From positions 62,001-126,000 of the forward strand of contig NZ_FMCW01000027.1 of NCBI RefSeq assembly GCF_900091595.1: a DNA stretch of 64,000 nt. The letters run 5' to 3'. The notes below the pieces were generated by a model that ran no database searches, was not told the origin of the DNA, and saw nothing but the letters and a program-made list of their open reading frames with translations. The first letter of the stretch is position 1. Every line of letters starts with the position of its first letter. This DNA is from Micromonospora haikouensis. GTDB taxonomy: Bacteria; Actinomycetota; Actinomycetes; Mycobacteriales; Micromonosporaceae. Below are positions 10,640-21,590 of the stretch, piece after piece. The position numbers and the translations under genes were made by a program.

Positions 10640-12453
10640 CAGTAGAGGAAGAACGGGGCCGTCGGGTTGCCGGCCTGCGCCCCGGCCGGCGGCGGGGTCA
10701 CGTCCCGCACCTCGTCCCGCTTGATCGTGTCGAACGGGCTGTTGCGGTAGGCCACCCCGTTCGCCTCGTACATCAGGTTGCCGTTGGGGAACGGCGCCAC
10801 CGCGTTCAACGGGTACGACGACAGGTGGGTGACCCGGGCGCCGACGTCGCGGCGCAGCGGCGTCTCCAGGGCCCCGTCCACGCTGATGTCGTAGATCGCC
10901 GGCCGGCCGGCCGAGCCCGCCAGGTGCAGGGTGTTCTCCCCCGCCCAGTCGACGGCGGAGAGGTCGGTCAGCGAGGTGGCCAGCCGGCGGGCCGGGCCCA
11001 CGGAGACCACGCCGCCGTTGAGGTTGACCGCCGCGACATACAGCGCGCCGCCGACGATGACGGCGATCCGGTGCCCGTCCAGCGACGTCGCCACCGCCGT
11101 CACCCGGCCCTCGGCGGTCAGCGGTACGGCCCGCAACTGGGCGCCGGAGTCGAAACGGTAGAGCGCGCCGTCGGCCACCACCAGGCCCTGCGGCCGGTCG
11201 GGGGCGGGCGAGCGCAGCCACACCGGCTGGCCCATCGCGGTGAACGTGCGGGTGCCACGCTGGACGATCGACACCGGCGCCGCGCCGACGCCGACCACCA
11301 GCCGCTGCCGCTTGTCCGCCCCGGCGGTCACCAGCGCGGCGCGGATCTCGTCGTGGGAGCGGCTGAACCCGGCGGCGACGACGCCCTTGTTGACGGCCTC
11401 GGTGACCGGTGCGACGCCGAGCAGCTCACCGCCGCCGAAGTCGAGCGGGTGCACCGCGCCGTCGTAGACGCAGAACCGCTGCGGGTTGCCGTCGAGCGGG
11501 TACGCCGGCCGGTCCCGCCGGCGCTGGCCGAGGTCGGGCACGGTCACCCGGGTCTGGTTGTGGATCCGCAGTTCGAGCTGGCCGTCCAGCTCCGGCAGCG
11601 ACCAGGCGAGCTGGTCGACGAACTCCTCCACCCGCCGGTCGTCCGCGTCCACGGGCATGTCGAGGTTGACCTCCCACCGCCCGTCGGCCCCGGTCGCGTT
11701 GTTGATCAGCCGGGTGCCGTCGGGCAGCCGGCTCGTGCCCGGCCCCAGCCACTCCGACGGCCCGGCGGTCAGCCACTTGACCACCTCGGTGACCCGCCGC
11801 TCGTCGGGCACGGCCAGCGGCAGGTAGCGCTGGTCGGGCACCAGTTGGGTGCGGCCGGTGTTCCAGAAGTAGACGATGTGGGTCTGGTAGTACTGGCGCA
11901 GCGCCTGGTCGCTGAGCAGCAGCACGTTCGGCGGCGGGTCGGCGACGTACCAGCCGGTGTCCGGCTTGTCCTCCTGCGAGGCCGCGCGCAGCTCGAAGCG
12001 GTATTCCGTCTCGGTGGCCACCGGCGGCATGAGGGTGCCGTCGGCGCGCAGCAGGCCGATCTGCTGCACCCGCAGCGTGACCCGGGTGCCGTCGGTGCTG
12101 TCGGTGATCACCGGTGTCTCGCGCAGCCGCACCACGGTGAGGGCCACCTCGCTGGGCTGCTTCTCCTGGATCCGGCTGCGCCCCTCGGGGGCGACGAACT
12201 GCTTGACCCGGTAGTAGGCGCGGTCGGCCTCCCCGGCCGCGGCGGAGAGGAAGTTGGTGACGAAGGCCGCGCGGTCGGTGCCGCTGGCGAGGCGGTTCGG
12301 CGGCTCGTCCCGGCGGAAGCTCGACGAGCCGGACTTCGCGGCGGTGACCTGTCCGTCGACCCGGACCTCGGACCGCTCGGGGATGCCGCAGCCGGCCGCC
12401 CCGGTGAGCAGGAGCACCCCGGCGAGCAGCCCGGCGAGCCGGCGGCGGGTCAC
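10639..12453 (-). CDS. lpqB: MtrAB-associated lipoprotein LpqB
   Basis: A 604-residue secreted lipoprotein with a signal peptide and lipobox LLTGAAGC at about residues 16-23, followed by GIPERSEVRVDGQV. The N-terminal half is GerMN-like (EVALTVVRLRETPVITDSTD region). The C-terminal half is beta-propeller-like, with many short SLDGHRIAVIVGGALYVAAV-like strands. In mycobacteria LpqB interacts with the MtrB sensor and modulates MtrAB signalling. Its GTG shares GTGA with the mtrB stop. Confidence 0.93.
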   Translation of the reverse strand: MTRRRLAGLLAGVLLLTGAAGCGIPERSEVRVDGQVTAAKSGSSSFRRDEPPNRLASGTDRAAFVTNFLSAAAGEADRAYYRVKQFVAPEGRSRIQEKQPSEVALTVVRLRETPVITDSTDGTRVTLRVQQIGLLRADGTLMPPVATETEYRFELRAASQEDKPDTGWYVADPPPNVLLLSDQALRQYYQTHIVYFWNTGRTQLVPDQRYLPLAVPDERRVTEVVKWLTAGPSEWLGPGTSRLPDGTRLINNATGADGRWEVNLDMPVDADDRRVEEFVDQLAWSLPELDGQLELRIHNQTRVTVPDLGQRRRDRPAYPLDGNPQRFCVYDGAVHPLDFGGGELLGVAPVTEAVNKGVVAAGFSRSHDEIRAALVTAGADKRQRLVVGVGAAPVSIVQRGTRTFTAMGQPVWLRSPAPDRPQGLVVADGALYRFDSGAQLRAVPLTAEGRVTAVATSLDGHRIAVIVGGALYVAAVNLNGGVVSVGPARRLATSLTDLSAVDWAGENTLHLAGSAGRPAIYDISVDGALETPLRRDVGARVTHLSSYPLNAVAPFPNGNLMYEANGVAYRNSPFDTIKRDEVRDVTPPPAGAQAGNPTAPFFLY

Positions 12454-14204
12454 GAACCCACCTCGGCCCGGTCCTCGGCCCCCGCCGCCGGCCCGATGGC
12501 CAGGGCGCCGCCGGGGCCCGGGCCGATGGCGAGCAGCCCGCCGGCCCGGGGGCCGCCGAAGGGCAGGGTCGCGTCGGCGGGCACGAGCCGCAGCGGCGAC
12601 GTGGTCAGCCGGTCGCCGGCCCGGGCCGGCAGGGTGAGCCGGAACTGGGCGCCCTGGCCGGGCGAGCCCCACGCCTCCAGCCAGCCGCCGTGCAGCCGGG
12701 CGTCCTCCAGGCTGATGGACAGGCCGAGGCCCGTGCCGCCGGTCTGCCGCGCCCGGGACGGGTCGGCCCGCCAGAACCGGTTGAAGACCAGCTTCTCCTC
12801 GCCCGGTTTGAGGCCGACCCCGTGGTCGCGGACGGTGACCGCGACGGCCGCCCGGTCCTGGCCGAGGGTGATCCGGACGGGCTTGCCCTCGCCGTGCTCG
12901 ACGGCGTTGCCGACCAGGTTGCGCAGCACCCGCTCGACGCGGCGCGGGTCCACCTCGGCGATCACCGGGGCGTCCGGCAGGTCGAGGTCGATGGTGACGC
13001 CGACCCGCTCGGCCAGCCCGGCCAGCCGGTCGGCGACCCGGTGCACGACCGGGACCAGGTCGGTCGGCTCGGCGTCCAGCATGGCGAACCCGGCGTCGAA
13101 CCGGCTGATCTCCAGCAGGTCGGTGAGCAGCTCCTCGAAGCGGTCCAGCTCGGCCTGGAGCAGCTCGGCGCTGCGGGCCACGGCCGGCTCGAACTCCTCC
13201 CGCTCGGCGAAGATCAGGTCGGCGGCCATCCGGACGGTGGTCAGCGGGGTGCGCAGCTCGTGCGAGACGTCGGAGGTGAACCGGCGCTGCAACCGGGACA
13301 TCTCCTCCAGCCGGAGGATCTGCCGTTGCAGGTTGGTCGCCATCTGGTTGAACGAGGCGGCCAGCAGCGCCAGGTCGTCCTCGCCGTTGACCACCATCCG
13401 CTGGTCGAGCAGGCCGGCGGAGAGCCGCTGGGCGGTGCGGGCGGCCACCCGCACGGGCGTCACCACCAGCCGGGTCACCAGGGCGGCGAGCAGGCCGAGC
13501 AGCAGCACCAGGGCCGCCCCGGTGGCCACCACGGTGGCCCGGGCGTCGGTCGCCGTGGCGTCCTGCCGGGTCAGCGGGACGAGGTAGTAGAGCTCCACCT
13601 GGCCGAACCGGGTCGGCACCGGGGAGCCGTACACCAGGTATTTCGTGGTGTCGCCGGTGAGCCGGCCGGTGCGGATCTGGCTGGCGATGTTGCCGTCGGC
13701 GACGGTGGCCCGCAGCTCCCGGCTGATCAGCGGGCGGACGTCGACGTCGGGCGAGAAGCGCGGCTCGATGATCCCGGTGTAGTTGTCGGCGGTGATCGCC
13801 ACCACCACCCCGCTGGTCTGCTGCGGGTCGCCGCCGGCCAGGTAGTTGACCGTGCCGTCGATGGTGTCCTGGAGCTGGGCCTCCTGCGCCTGGCTGAACA
13901 GGCTGAACTGCTTGGCCGCGTAGTCGCTGCCGCTGCTGAGCCGCAGCCGGACGTCGGTCTCGGCGTTCTCCAGCAGGATGTTGGTGATCTTGTCGGCGAT
14001 GAGGTAGGCGAAACCGCCCACGAGCAGGCTGGACGTGACCAGTGTGATGGTCACCACCCGGAGCTGGAGCGAGCGGCGCCACGTCTGGTGCGCGCCCGCC
14101 AGCAGCCGCGCCACCCGCCCGGACAGCGCGCGCCACAGCTCCCGCGCGGCGGGTGGCCGGCGGGTGACGGTGGGTGCGGGACCGGGAGGCGGGGAGGTGG
14201 TCAC
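12450..14204 (-). CDS. mtrB: Sensor histidine kinase MtrB
   Basis: A 584-residue sensor. TM1 is at about 50-70 (VVTITLVTSSLLVGGFAYLI) and an extracellular domain spans 71-220. TM2 is at about 224-246 and HAMP follows. The H-box is RFTSDVSHELRTPLTT with phospho-His315; the N-box is RVLRNLVGNAVEHGEG; the G boxes are DHGVGL and GTGLGLSISLEDAR. It pairs with MtrA to control cell-wall homeostasis, division and osmotic response in actinobacteria. The GTG start at 14204 lies 13 bases after mtrA and has no strong ribosome site. The C-terminal 40 residues are A/G/P-rich. Confidence 0.95.
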   Translation of the reverse strand: MTTSPPPGPAPTVTRRPPAARELWRALSGRVARLLAGAHQTWRRSLQLRVVTITLVTSSLLVGGFAYLIADKITNILLENAETDVRLRLSSGSDYAAKQFSLFSQAQEAQLQDTIDGTVNYLAGGDPQQTSGVVVAITADNYTGIIEPRFSPDVDVRPLISRELRATVADGNIASQIRTGRLTGDTTKYLVYGSPVPTRFGQVELYYLVPLTRQDATATDARATVVATGAALVLLLGLLAALVTRLVVTPVRVAARTAQRLSAGLLDQRMVVNGEDDLALLAASFNQMATNLQRQILRLEEMSRLQRRFTSDVSHELRTPLTTVRMAADLIFAEREEFEPAVARSAELLQAELDRFEELLTDLLEISRFDAGFAMLDAEPTDLVPVVHRVADRLAGLAERVGVTIDLDLPDAPVIAEVDPRRVERVLRNLVGNAVEHGEGKPVRITLGQDRAAVAVTVRDHGVGLKPGEEKLVFNRFWRADPSRARQTGGTGLGLSISLEDARLHGGWLEAWGSPGQGAQFRLTLPARAGDRLTTSPLRLVPADATLPFGGPRAGGLLAIGPGPGGALAIGPAAGAEDRAEVGS

Positions 14205-14217
14205 AGTGCGACCAAGG

Positions 14218-14907
14218 CTATCCCGTGCCCGCCTTGTAGCCCACGCCCCGCACCGTCAGGATGATTTCCGGCCGCTCCGGATCCGGCTCGATCTTGGCCC
14301 GCAGCCGCTGCACGTGCACGTTGACCAGCCGGGTGTCGGCGGCGTGCCGATAGCCCCAGACCTGCTCCAGCAGCACCTCGCGGGTGAAGACCTGGCGCGG
14401 CTTGCGGGCGAGCGCGACCAGCAGGTCGAACTCCAGCGGCGTCAGCTTCACCTCCTCGCCGTTGCGGCTCACCGTGTGCGCCGGCACGTCGATGCTGATC
14501 TGGTTGCCGGGCGGACCGATGGTCAGCAGCTCAGGGGCCACGTCCTCGCCCCGGCGCAGCCGGGCCCGCATCCGGGCCACCAGCTCCTTGGGCTTGAACG
14601 GCTTGACCACGTAGTCGTCCGCGCCGGACTCCAGGCCGAGCACCACGTCCACCGTGTCGCTCTTGGCCGTCAGCATCACGATCGGCACGCCCGACTCGCC
14701 CCGGATCGCCCGGGCCACGTCGATGCCGCTCATCCCGGGCAGCATCAGGTCGAGCAGGACGATGTCGGGCCGGTTCTCCCGGAACGCGGCCAGCGCCCGT
14801 TCCCCGTCGGCGACGAACGAGGGCAGGAAACCCTCGCTGCGCAGGACGATGCCGAGCATCTCGGCGAGCGCGGGGTCGTCATCGACCACCAGTACCCGGG
14901 CTCTCAT
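14218..14907 (-). CDS. mtrA: Response regulator MtrA
   Basis: A 229-residue OmpR/PhoB regulator. The receiver has the acidic pair D10-D11, phospho-acceptor D53 in IVLLDLMLPGM, the T of VMLTAKS and the K of VVKPF. The winged-helix domain includes LTPLEFDLLVALARKPRQVF and TRLVNVHVQRLRAKI. It closely resembles mycobacterial and streptomycete MtrA, a regulator of cell-wall genes, replication and development. It is the first gene of mtrA-mtrB-lpqB-comF. In many actinobacteria tmk and sahH lie directly upstream; here efeUOB sits between. Confidence 0.97.
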   Translation of the reverse strand: MRARVLVVDDDPALAEMLGIVLRSEGFLPSFVADGERALAAFRENRPDIVLLDLMLPGMSGIDVARAIRGESGVPIVMLTAKSDTVDVVLGLESGADDYVVKPFKPKELVARMRARLRRGEDVAPELLTIGPPGNQISIDVPAHTVSRNGEEVKLTPLEFDLLVALARKPRQVFTREVLLEQVWGYRHAADTRLVNVHVQRLRAKIEPDPERPEIILTVRGVGYKAGTG

Positions 14908-14981
14908 GAGATCTATACTTCCATCCCCGTTCCGGTCGGTGGGACCGGCACCGTCCCGGGAGTCGCCGGCGGGCCCCCTCG

Positions 14982-16262
14982 TCAGCCGAACAGAGCCCGC
15001 CCCCAGTGGTCGCCGCCGTCGCGTACGCCCGGCGGGCAGGCGAAGATGCCGCTGGAGACGTGCCGCAGATATTCGTTCATCGCGTCGTTACGGGCCAGCC
15101 GGGTCTGGATGGGCACGAACTGCTTGCGCGGGTCCCGCTGGTAGGCGATGAAGAACAGCCCGGCGTCGAGCCGGCCCAGCCCGTCGGAGCCGTCCACGAA
15201 GTTGTAGCCCCGCCGCAGCAGCCGCGCCCCGTCGTTGGCGTCGGGGTGGGCCAGCCGCACGTGCGACGTCGCGGCGATCACCGGCTGGCCGTCGTCGCCC
15301 TTCGCGGCGAAGTCGGGCTCGTCGAACTCGTCGCCCTTGCCCAGCGGCGCGCCGCTGCCCTTGGTCCGGCCGACGATCTGCTCCTGCTCGACCAGCGAGC
15401 TGCGGTCCCAGGTCTCGACGATCATCCGGATCTTCCGGGTGACCAGGTACGACCCGCCCGTCATCCAGTCCGGGCCGTCGCCGGGCTGCACCCACAGGTG
15501 CTCGCGCAGCAGCCCGCCGTCCTCGGCCTTGAGGTTGGCCGTGCCGTCCTTGAAGCCGAACAGGTTGCGCGGGGTCGCCTGCCCCGTCGAGGTCGACGAG
15601 GTGCGCCCGAACCCGAGCTGCGACCAGCGGACGCTGACCACGCCCATGCCGATGCGGGCCAGGTTGCGGATGGCGTGCACCGCCACCTGGGGGTCGTTGG
15701 CGCAGGCCTGCACGCAGAGGTCGCCGCCGGAGATCTCCGGCCGCAGCGCGTCCCCGGCGAAGTGCGGCAGGTCGACCAGCGCGGCGGGCCGGCGACCGGC
15801 GAGGCCGAACCGGTCCCGCCCCTGGGCGTCGCGGAACAGCGTCGGCCCGAAGCCGACGGTGAGGGTGAGCTGGGACGGGGGTAGCCCGAGCGCCTCGCCG
15901 GTGTCGTCCGGCGGGGCCTCCGGCACACCGCCGACCGCGCCGATCACCCCGGCGTCCTTCCCGGCGGTCATCCGGGCGGCGGCGGCCGTCCACTCGCCGA
16001 GCAGCTCGACCAGGCGGGCCCGGTCCTTGGTGACCACGTCGAAGGCGACGAAGTGCAGCCGGTCCTGGGCCGGGGTGGTGATGCCGGCCTGGTGCTCGCC
16101 GTGGAAGGGCACCGCGCCGGCCGCCGCGCCCTGGTCGGCCGAGGCGCGCTCCGCCCCGCCGCGGGCCAGCGCGCCGGCCCCGGCGGCGACGCCCGCCACC
16201 CCGGCGACCCCCGCGCCGGCGAGCGTGATCGCCCGCCGCCGGGACAGTCTGCTCGCGCTCAT
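14982..16262 (-). CDS. efeB: Dyp-type heme peroxidase EfeB, Tat-exported
   Basis: A 426-residue deferrochelatase/peroxidase. The N-terminus MSASRLSRRRAITLAG is a Tat signal with twin arginine, followed by an A/G-rich hydrophobic core. Dyp motifs include NLFGFKDGTANL (the GxxDG box) and VRLAHPDAND, with RRGYNF near the C-terminus. EfeB acts outside the membrane, taking iron from heme or oxidising ferrous iron for the EfeU permease. It is the last gene of efeU-efeO-efeB, transcribed leftward; a 46-bp spacer separates it from efeO. Confidence 0.94.
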   Translation of the reverse strand: MSASRLSRRRAITLAGAGVAGVAGVAAGAGALARGGAERASADQGAAAGAVPFHGEHQAGITTPAQDRLHFVAFDVVTKDRARLVELLGEWTAAAARMTAGKDAGVIGAVGGVPEAPPDDTGEALGLPPSQLTLTVGFGPTLFRDAQGRDRFGLAGRRPAALVDLPHFAGDALRPEISGGDLCVQACANDPQVAVHAIRNLARIGMGVVSVRWSQLGFGRTSSTSTGQATPRNLFGFKDGTANLKAEDGGLLREHLWVQPGDGPDWMTGGSYLVTRKIRMIVETWDRSSLVEQEQIVGRTKGSGAPLGKGDEFDEPDFAAKGDDGQPVIAATSHVRLAHPDANDGARLLRRGYNFVDGSDGLGRLDAGLFFIAYQRDPRKQFVPIQTRLARNDAMNEYLRHVSSGIFACPPGVRDGGDHWGRALFG

Positions 16263-16308
16263 CGCTGCACCCCTTCCTGCTCGTCGGCGCGTGCGCCGGG
16301 GACGTACG

Positions 16309-17442
16309 TCACCGGGCGACGACCGCGGCGACCTTGCTGATCGGCTCGGCCAGCGCGTTGATGCTGTCGGACAGCTCCTTCAGCTCGGCCTTGCTCAGCG
16401 CGGTGTGCAGCTTCCAGCCGTCGCCGTCGCGGTGCTTGCCGAGCGCCGTCTCCACGTTGGCGAACTCGGCGTCGAGCTGGGTGACCAGCTCGGGGGCGCG
16501 CTGCTCCAGCGCCGGGCGCAGCGCCGCGATGGCGGCCTTCGAGCCCTCCAGGTTGGCGTTGAAGTCCCACAGGTCGGTGTGCGAGTACCGCTCCTCCTCG
16601 CCGGTGATCTTGCCGCTGGCGACCTCGTCGAGCAGCGCCTTCGCGCCGTTGGCGAGCTGGAGCGGGGTGAGCTTCTCGGCGTTGGCCTTGGCGACGATCG
16701 CCTTGACGTCGGTGAGCAGCTGGTCGGCGATCGGGCCGTCGGCGCTGATGTCGCCGGTGGTCCAGAGGTCCTTCTCGATCCGGTGGAAGCCGGTGAACTC
16801 CATGCCCTCCTCGACGACCTCCTCGCGGCCGTCGATCTTCGGGTCGAGGTCGCCGAAGCTCTCCGCGACCGGCTCGATCCGCTCCCAGTAGGTGCGGGCC
16901 ACCGGGTACAGCGCCTTGGCCTTGGCCACGTCGCCGGCCTTGACGGCGGCGACGAACTCCTCGGTCTTCGTCAGCAGCGCGGCGGTCTGGCTGGCCACGT
17001 ACCGCTGGTAGCTCGCGGTGGCCTCGGCCAGCGCGGCGTCGGGGGCGACGGTCGCGGCGGTGCCGCTGACCTTCAGCGCCCCCCGGATCCCCTTGCCGCT
17101 CATCCCGGGCTTGCAGGCCGTCTCGTACGTCCCGGCGGGCAGCTCCACGCGCAGCTCGCGCTTGAGCCCGGGGGCGATGTTCTCGACCTCGCCCATCACC
17201 CGGTCCCCGGCGGCGTAGACGTAGAACTCGGTCACCTTCGCGCCGGAGTTCGTCACCTCGAAGACGGTCTGGCCGGCGGCCAGCTCGGTCCGGCCGACCT
17301 CGCAGGCGGTGTCGCTCGCCTTGACGGCGATCGGGCCGCCGTCGGCCGTGCCGGCGTCCTTCTCCTGCCCGCCGCAGGCGGCGAGGCCGGTGGTGGCGAG
17401 CGCGCCGGCGGCGGCGAGCACCAGGAAGCGGGTGGTACGCAT
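16309..17442 (-). CDS. efeO: Iron-uptake lipoprotein EfeO
   Basis: A 377-residue EfeO with a lipoprotein signal; the lipobox LAAC puts the lipid on Cys23. An N-terminal cupredoxin-like domain (about 35-135, TVFEVTNSGAKVTEFYVY) is followed by an imelysin/M75-like domain (about 150-370). The metal-binding HxxE motif appears as EFTGFHRIEKDLW. EfeO presents iron to the EfeU permease on the outer face of the membrane. The gap to efeU is 21 bp, consistent with one operon. Confidence 0.94.
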   Translation of the reverse strand: MRTTRFLVLAAAGALATTGLAACGGQEKDAGTADGGPIAVKASDTACEVGRTELAAGQTVFEVTNSGAKVTEFYVYAAGDRVMGEVENIAPGLKRELRVELPAGTYETACKPGMSGKGIRGALKVSGTAATVAPDAALAEATASYQRYVASQTAALLTKTEEFVAAVKAGDVAKAKALYPVARTYWERIEPVAESFGDLDPKIDGREEVVEEGMEFTGFHRIEKDLWTTGDISADGPIADQLLTDVKAIVAKANAEKLTPLQLANGAKALLDEVASGKITGEEERYSHTDLWDFNANLEGSKAAIAALRPALEQRAPELVTQLDAEFANVETALGKHRDGDGWKLHTALSKAELKELSDSINALAEPISKVAAVVAR

Positions 17443-17463
17443 CGGGGTTTCTCCTCGGGATGG

Positions 17464-18357
17464 TCAGGCGCGCGGCGACGCGGGCGCCGTTCCGGTGGGC
17501 TCGGTGACGCCGGCGGCACCCGCCGACGGGGCGGGCGCGCTCGCGCCGGCGGGAGGGGCGGGGCGGCGCAGGAAGAGCACCAGCACCGGCACCGCGTACG
17601 CGACCCAGGCGACCGTCTCCAGCACGCTCGGGGCGGGGGTCACGTTGAACATCCCGGCGAGCAGGGCGGCATACCAGGTGCTCGGGTCGAGGGTCGCGCT
17701 GATGTCGAAGGCCAGGTCGTTGAGGCCCGGCAGGACCCCGGCCTCCTGGAAGTCGTGCACGCCGTACTTGAGGATGCCGGCGGCGACCAGGATCAGCAGC
17801 GCGCCGGTCCAGGTGAAGAACGTCGACAGGTTGATCCGCAGGGCGCTGAAGTAGAGGCCCACGCCGATCGCCACGGCGCTGGCGATGCCGGCGAGCAGGG
17901 CCAGCAGCGGGCCGCTGTCGCCGGCCGCGCCCTGGGCGGCGGAGTAGAAGATGAGCGCGGTCTCCAGCCCCTCGCGGATCACGGCGAGGAAGGCCATCCC
18001 GGCGACCGCGAGGGAGCCGACCGCGAGCGCCTCGCCGAGCCGACCGCGCAGCTCGCCGGCCATCGTGCGGGCCGCCCGGCGCATCCAGAAGATCATCCAG
18101 GTGACGAAGACGACGGCCGCCACCGAGGTGACCGCCTCGAACAGCTCCCGGTCCTCCGAGCGGGCCAGCAGCGAGGTCGAGGTGTATTCGATCAGCCAGC
18201 CGAAGAGCACCGACAGCGCCACCGCGAGCCCGACGCCGCCCCACACCTGCGGCAGCCGGTCCCGGCGCTGCGACTTCACGAGGAAGGCGACCAGGATGCT
18301 GACCACGAGGGTCGCTTCCAGGCCCTCGCGCAGGCCGATCAGGTAGGTGGCGAACAT
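17464..18357 (-). CDS. efeU: Iron permease EfeU (FTR1 family)
   Basis: A 297-residue multi-pass permease with both FTR1 REGLE iron-translocation motifs: REGLEATLV at residues 10-18 and IREGLETALIF about 140 residues in. Seven hydrophobic helices are recognisable. The C-terminus is a P/A-rich cytoplasmic tail. It moves ferric iron with EfeO and EfeB. It is the first gene of the operon, and an iron-box-like sequence lies 37-55 bases upstream. Confidence 0.95.
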   Translation of the reverse strand: MFATYLIGLREGLEATLVVSILVAFLVKSQRRDRLPQVWGGVGLAVALSVLFGWLIEYTSTSLLARSEDRELFEAVTSVAAVVFVTWMIFWMRRAARTMAGELRGRLGEALAVGSLAVAGMAFLAVIREGLETALIFYSAAQGAAGDSGPLLALLAGIASAVAIGVGLYFSALRINLSTFFTWTGALLILVAAGILKYGVHDFQEAGVLPGLNDLAFDISATLDPSTWYAALLAGMFNVTPAPSVLETVAWVAYAVPVLVLFLRRPAPPAGASAPAPSAGAAGVTEPTGTAPASPRA

Positions 18358-18393
18358 CGGTGCTCCGTGATCGATCAGGTTGCCTCGGTTAAC

Positions 18394-18412
18394 TTAGGGC
18401 AGCCATACCTTC
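18394..18412 (-). promoter_or_regulatory. Iron box (IdeR/DmdR type) upstream of efeUOB
   Basis: Read on the minus strand the site is GAAGGTATGGCTGCCCTAA. Compared with the DtxR/IdeR/DmdR consensus TWAGGTWAGSCTWACCTWA it matches at 15 of 19 positions by my count. Its place just upstream of an iron-uptake operon supports iron-dependent repression. Confidence 0.6.
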
Positions 18413-18507
18413 CTCCCGTCGGCCCGGCTCCGTCAAGTTGTTCTTCGCCACGTCACCCGCCCGGCCACGGCGCACCGCGGGGCCGCCGCCGCAGCCCCCG
18501 TACGCGA

Positions 18508-18546
18508 AGGGACCGGGCCCGCCGCCGTGCGGCCGACCCGGTCCCT
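18508..18546 (-). terminator. Hairpin downstream of sahH
   Basis: AGGGACCGGG (18508-18517) pairs exactly with CCCGGTCCCT (18537-18546), directly after the sahH stop codon on the minus strand. The 19-base interior can pair further. Confidence 0.55.
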
Positions 18547-18557
18547 GTAGTGCTGGC

Positions 18558-20057
<1,500 letters not shown>

Positions 20058-20409
20058 GGAAGCTCCTGTCGAACGAACGAAGTGCTGCGCGACCCTCCAC
20101 CTTACGCGCGGAGACGGACAGCGCACGGGGCGGTCGGTCGCGAGCGGACTGTCCGCCCACGGTCCGGCCGCCCCGTGCATCCCCCCGGTTTGGTTCCCCG
20201 CGCGCCGCCGGACCTTCGTCGCGGTGACGCTGCGCACCTAAGAAGTTACCCGGAGGCAGTGCGACGTCAAGTCATTTCGGGAATATCCGATTTGTGTCGC
20301 CGGGATCCGCCAGGCCGACCCCGGCTCACCCGCCGCTGTCGGCCGCCCCGCCGCAGGCAGGCCGGACGAGCCGGAGACGCACCAGGCCGAGCCGGACCCA
20401 AGCCCGGCT

Positions 20410-21588
20410 TTAGCCGGCCCCGAGGGCGCCTCGGTCCAACCCGCTGGTCGCCACGTACGCCTCGCCCTCGCCGTCGAGGACGAGCGGCCCCGCGTCGGCG
20501 GGGCCGATCGCGGCCTGCCCCGGGGCGAGGATCACCGCGCCCGTCCCGTCGTCGGCCGAGACCTTCCCGGCGCGGCAGAGCACCACGCGGGGCCCCGGCG
20601 CCGCGAGCCGCACCGGCGCACCGGCCACGACCGCGCGGCACAGCGCGAAGTCGTCGACCGGCACCGGCCAGCGCACCACGCCCGGCGCCACCTGCTCCGG
20701 GGCCACCAGCGGGTCGCCGAGCACCTCGAAGCGCAGCACCCGCAGCAGCTCGTCGACGTCGACCCGCTTCGGGGTCAGGCCGCCCCGCAGCACGTTGTCG
20801 CTGGCCGCCATGATCTCCACGCCGGTGCCGCGCAGGTAGGCGTGCAGGTTGCCGGCCGGCATCCAGATCGCCTCCCCCGGCGCGAGCCGCACGTGGTGCA
20901 GCAGCAGCGCCACCAGCACCCCGGGGTCGCCGGGGTAGTGGGCGGCCAGCGCGTGCGCCAGCGCCGCGTCCGGCCCGGCGGCCCCCGCGGCGAGCACGGC
21001 CTGCACCAGCCCCGCCCGCTCGGCCTCCGGCCAGCTCAGCAGCAGCCGGACGGCCTCCCGCAGCCCCGCCGGGCCCTCGTGCAGCGCCGCCACCACCGGC
21101 TCCAGCGCCCGGACGCCGAAGGCGGCCAGCGCCGCGGCCGACACCGCCGGGTCGCGAAAGCCGCACAGCGCCGAGAACGGCGTGAGCGCGACCAGCAGCT
21201 CCGGCTTGTGGTGGGGGTCGACGTAGTTGCGCTCCCCCACCGGACGCGCCGCGTCGGCCGCGTACCCGGCGCGGGCCTGCTCCGCGTCGGGGTGCGCCTG
21301 CAGGCTCAGCGGGGTCTCGGCGGCGAGCACCTTGAGCAGGAACGGCAGCCGGGGGCCGAACCGGCGCACCGACCGCTCGCCGAGCCAGCGCCCCGGCTCG
21401 GCCGCCAGCACGTCGAGCAGGCTCACCGGCTCACCGTCGCGCTGCAGGCTGGCCGGGGCACCCGGGTGCGCGCCCAGCCACAGCTCCGCCTCCGGCCCGG
21501 GGCTCGGCACCGACCGCCCCTGCAACCCGGCGATCGCCGAGCGCGAACCCCAGGCGTAGTCCCGGATCGGGCCGTGCAGCGGTTCCAT
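20410..21588 (-). CDS. manA: Mannose-6-phosphate isomerase, class I
   Basis: A 392-residue type I phosphomannose isomerase, interconverting fructose-6-P and mannose-6-P for mannolipids and GDP-mannose. The zinc and active-site motifs are visible: LSLQAHPDAEQA, DPHHKPELLVAL and the signature MPAGNLHAYLRGTGVEIMA. The start MEPLHGPIRDYAWGS is typical. It is two bases downstream of the CDF transporter stop, making it the last gene of the PMM-Trm112-SIS-CDF-manA block. A G/C-rich 350-bp region with no clear gene separates it from sahH. Confidence 0.94.
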   Translation of the reverse strand: MEPLHGPIRDYAWGSRSAIAGLQGRSVPSPGPEAELWLGAHPGAPASLQRDGEPVSLLDVLAAEPGRWLGERSVRRFGPRLPFLLKVLAAETPLSLQAHPDAEQARAGYAADAARPVGERNYVDPHHKPELLVALTPFSALCGFRDPAVSAAALAAFGVRALEPVVAALHEGPAGLREAVRLLLSWPEAERAGLVQAVLAAGAAGPDAALAHALAAHYPGDPGVLVALLLHHVRLAPGEAIWMPAGNLHAYLRGTGVEIMAASDNVLRGGLTPKRVDVDELLRVLRFEVLGDPLVAPEQVAPGVVRWPVPVDDFALCRAVVAGAPVRLAAPGPRVVLCRAGKVSADDGTGAVILAPGQAAIGPADAGPLVLDGEGEAYVATSGLDRGALGAG

Positions 21589-21590
21589 GG

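Noticed and set aside
10471-13587. Long plus-strand frame opposite lpqB and mtrB
   Set aside because: Antisense shadow, H/R/G/P-rich, spanning two well-recognised genes on the other strand.
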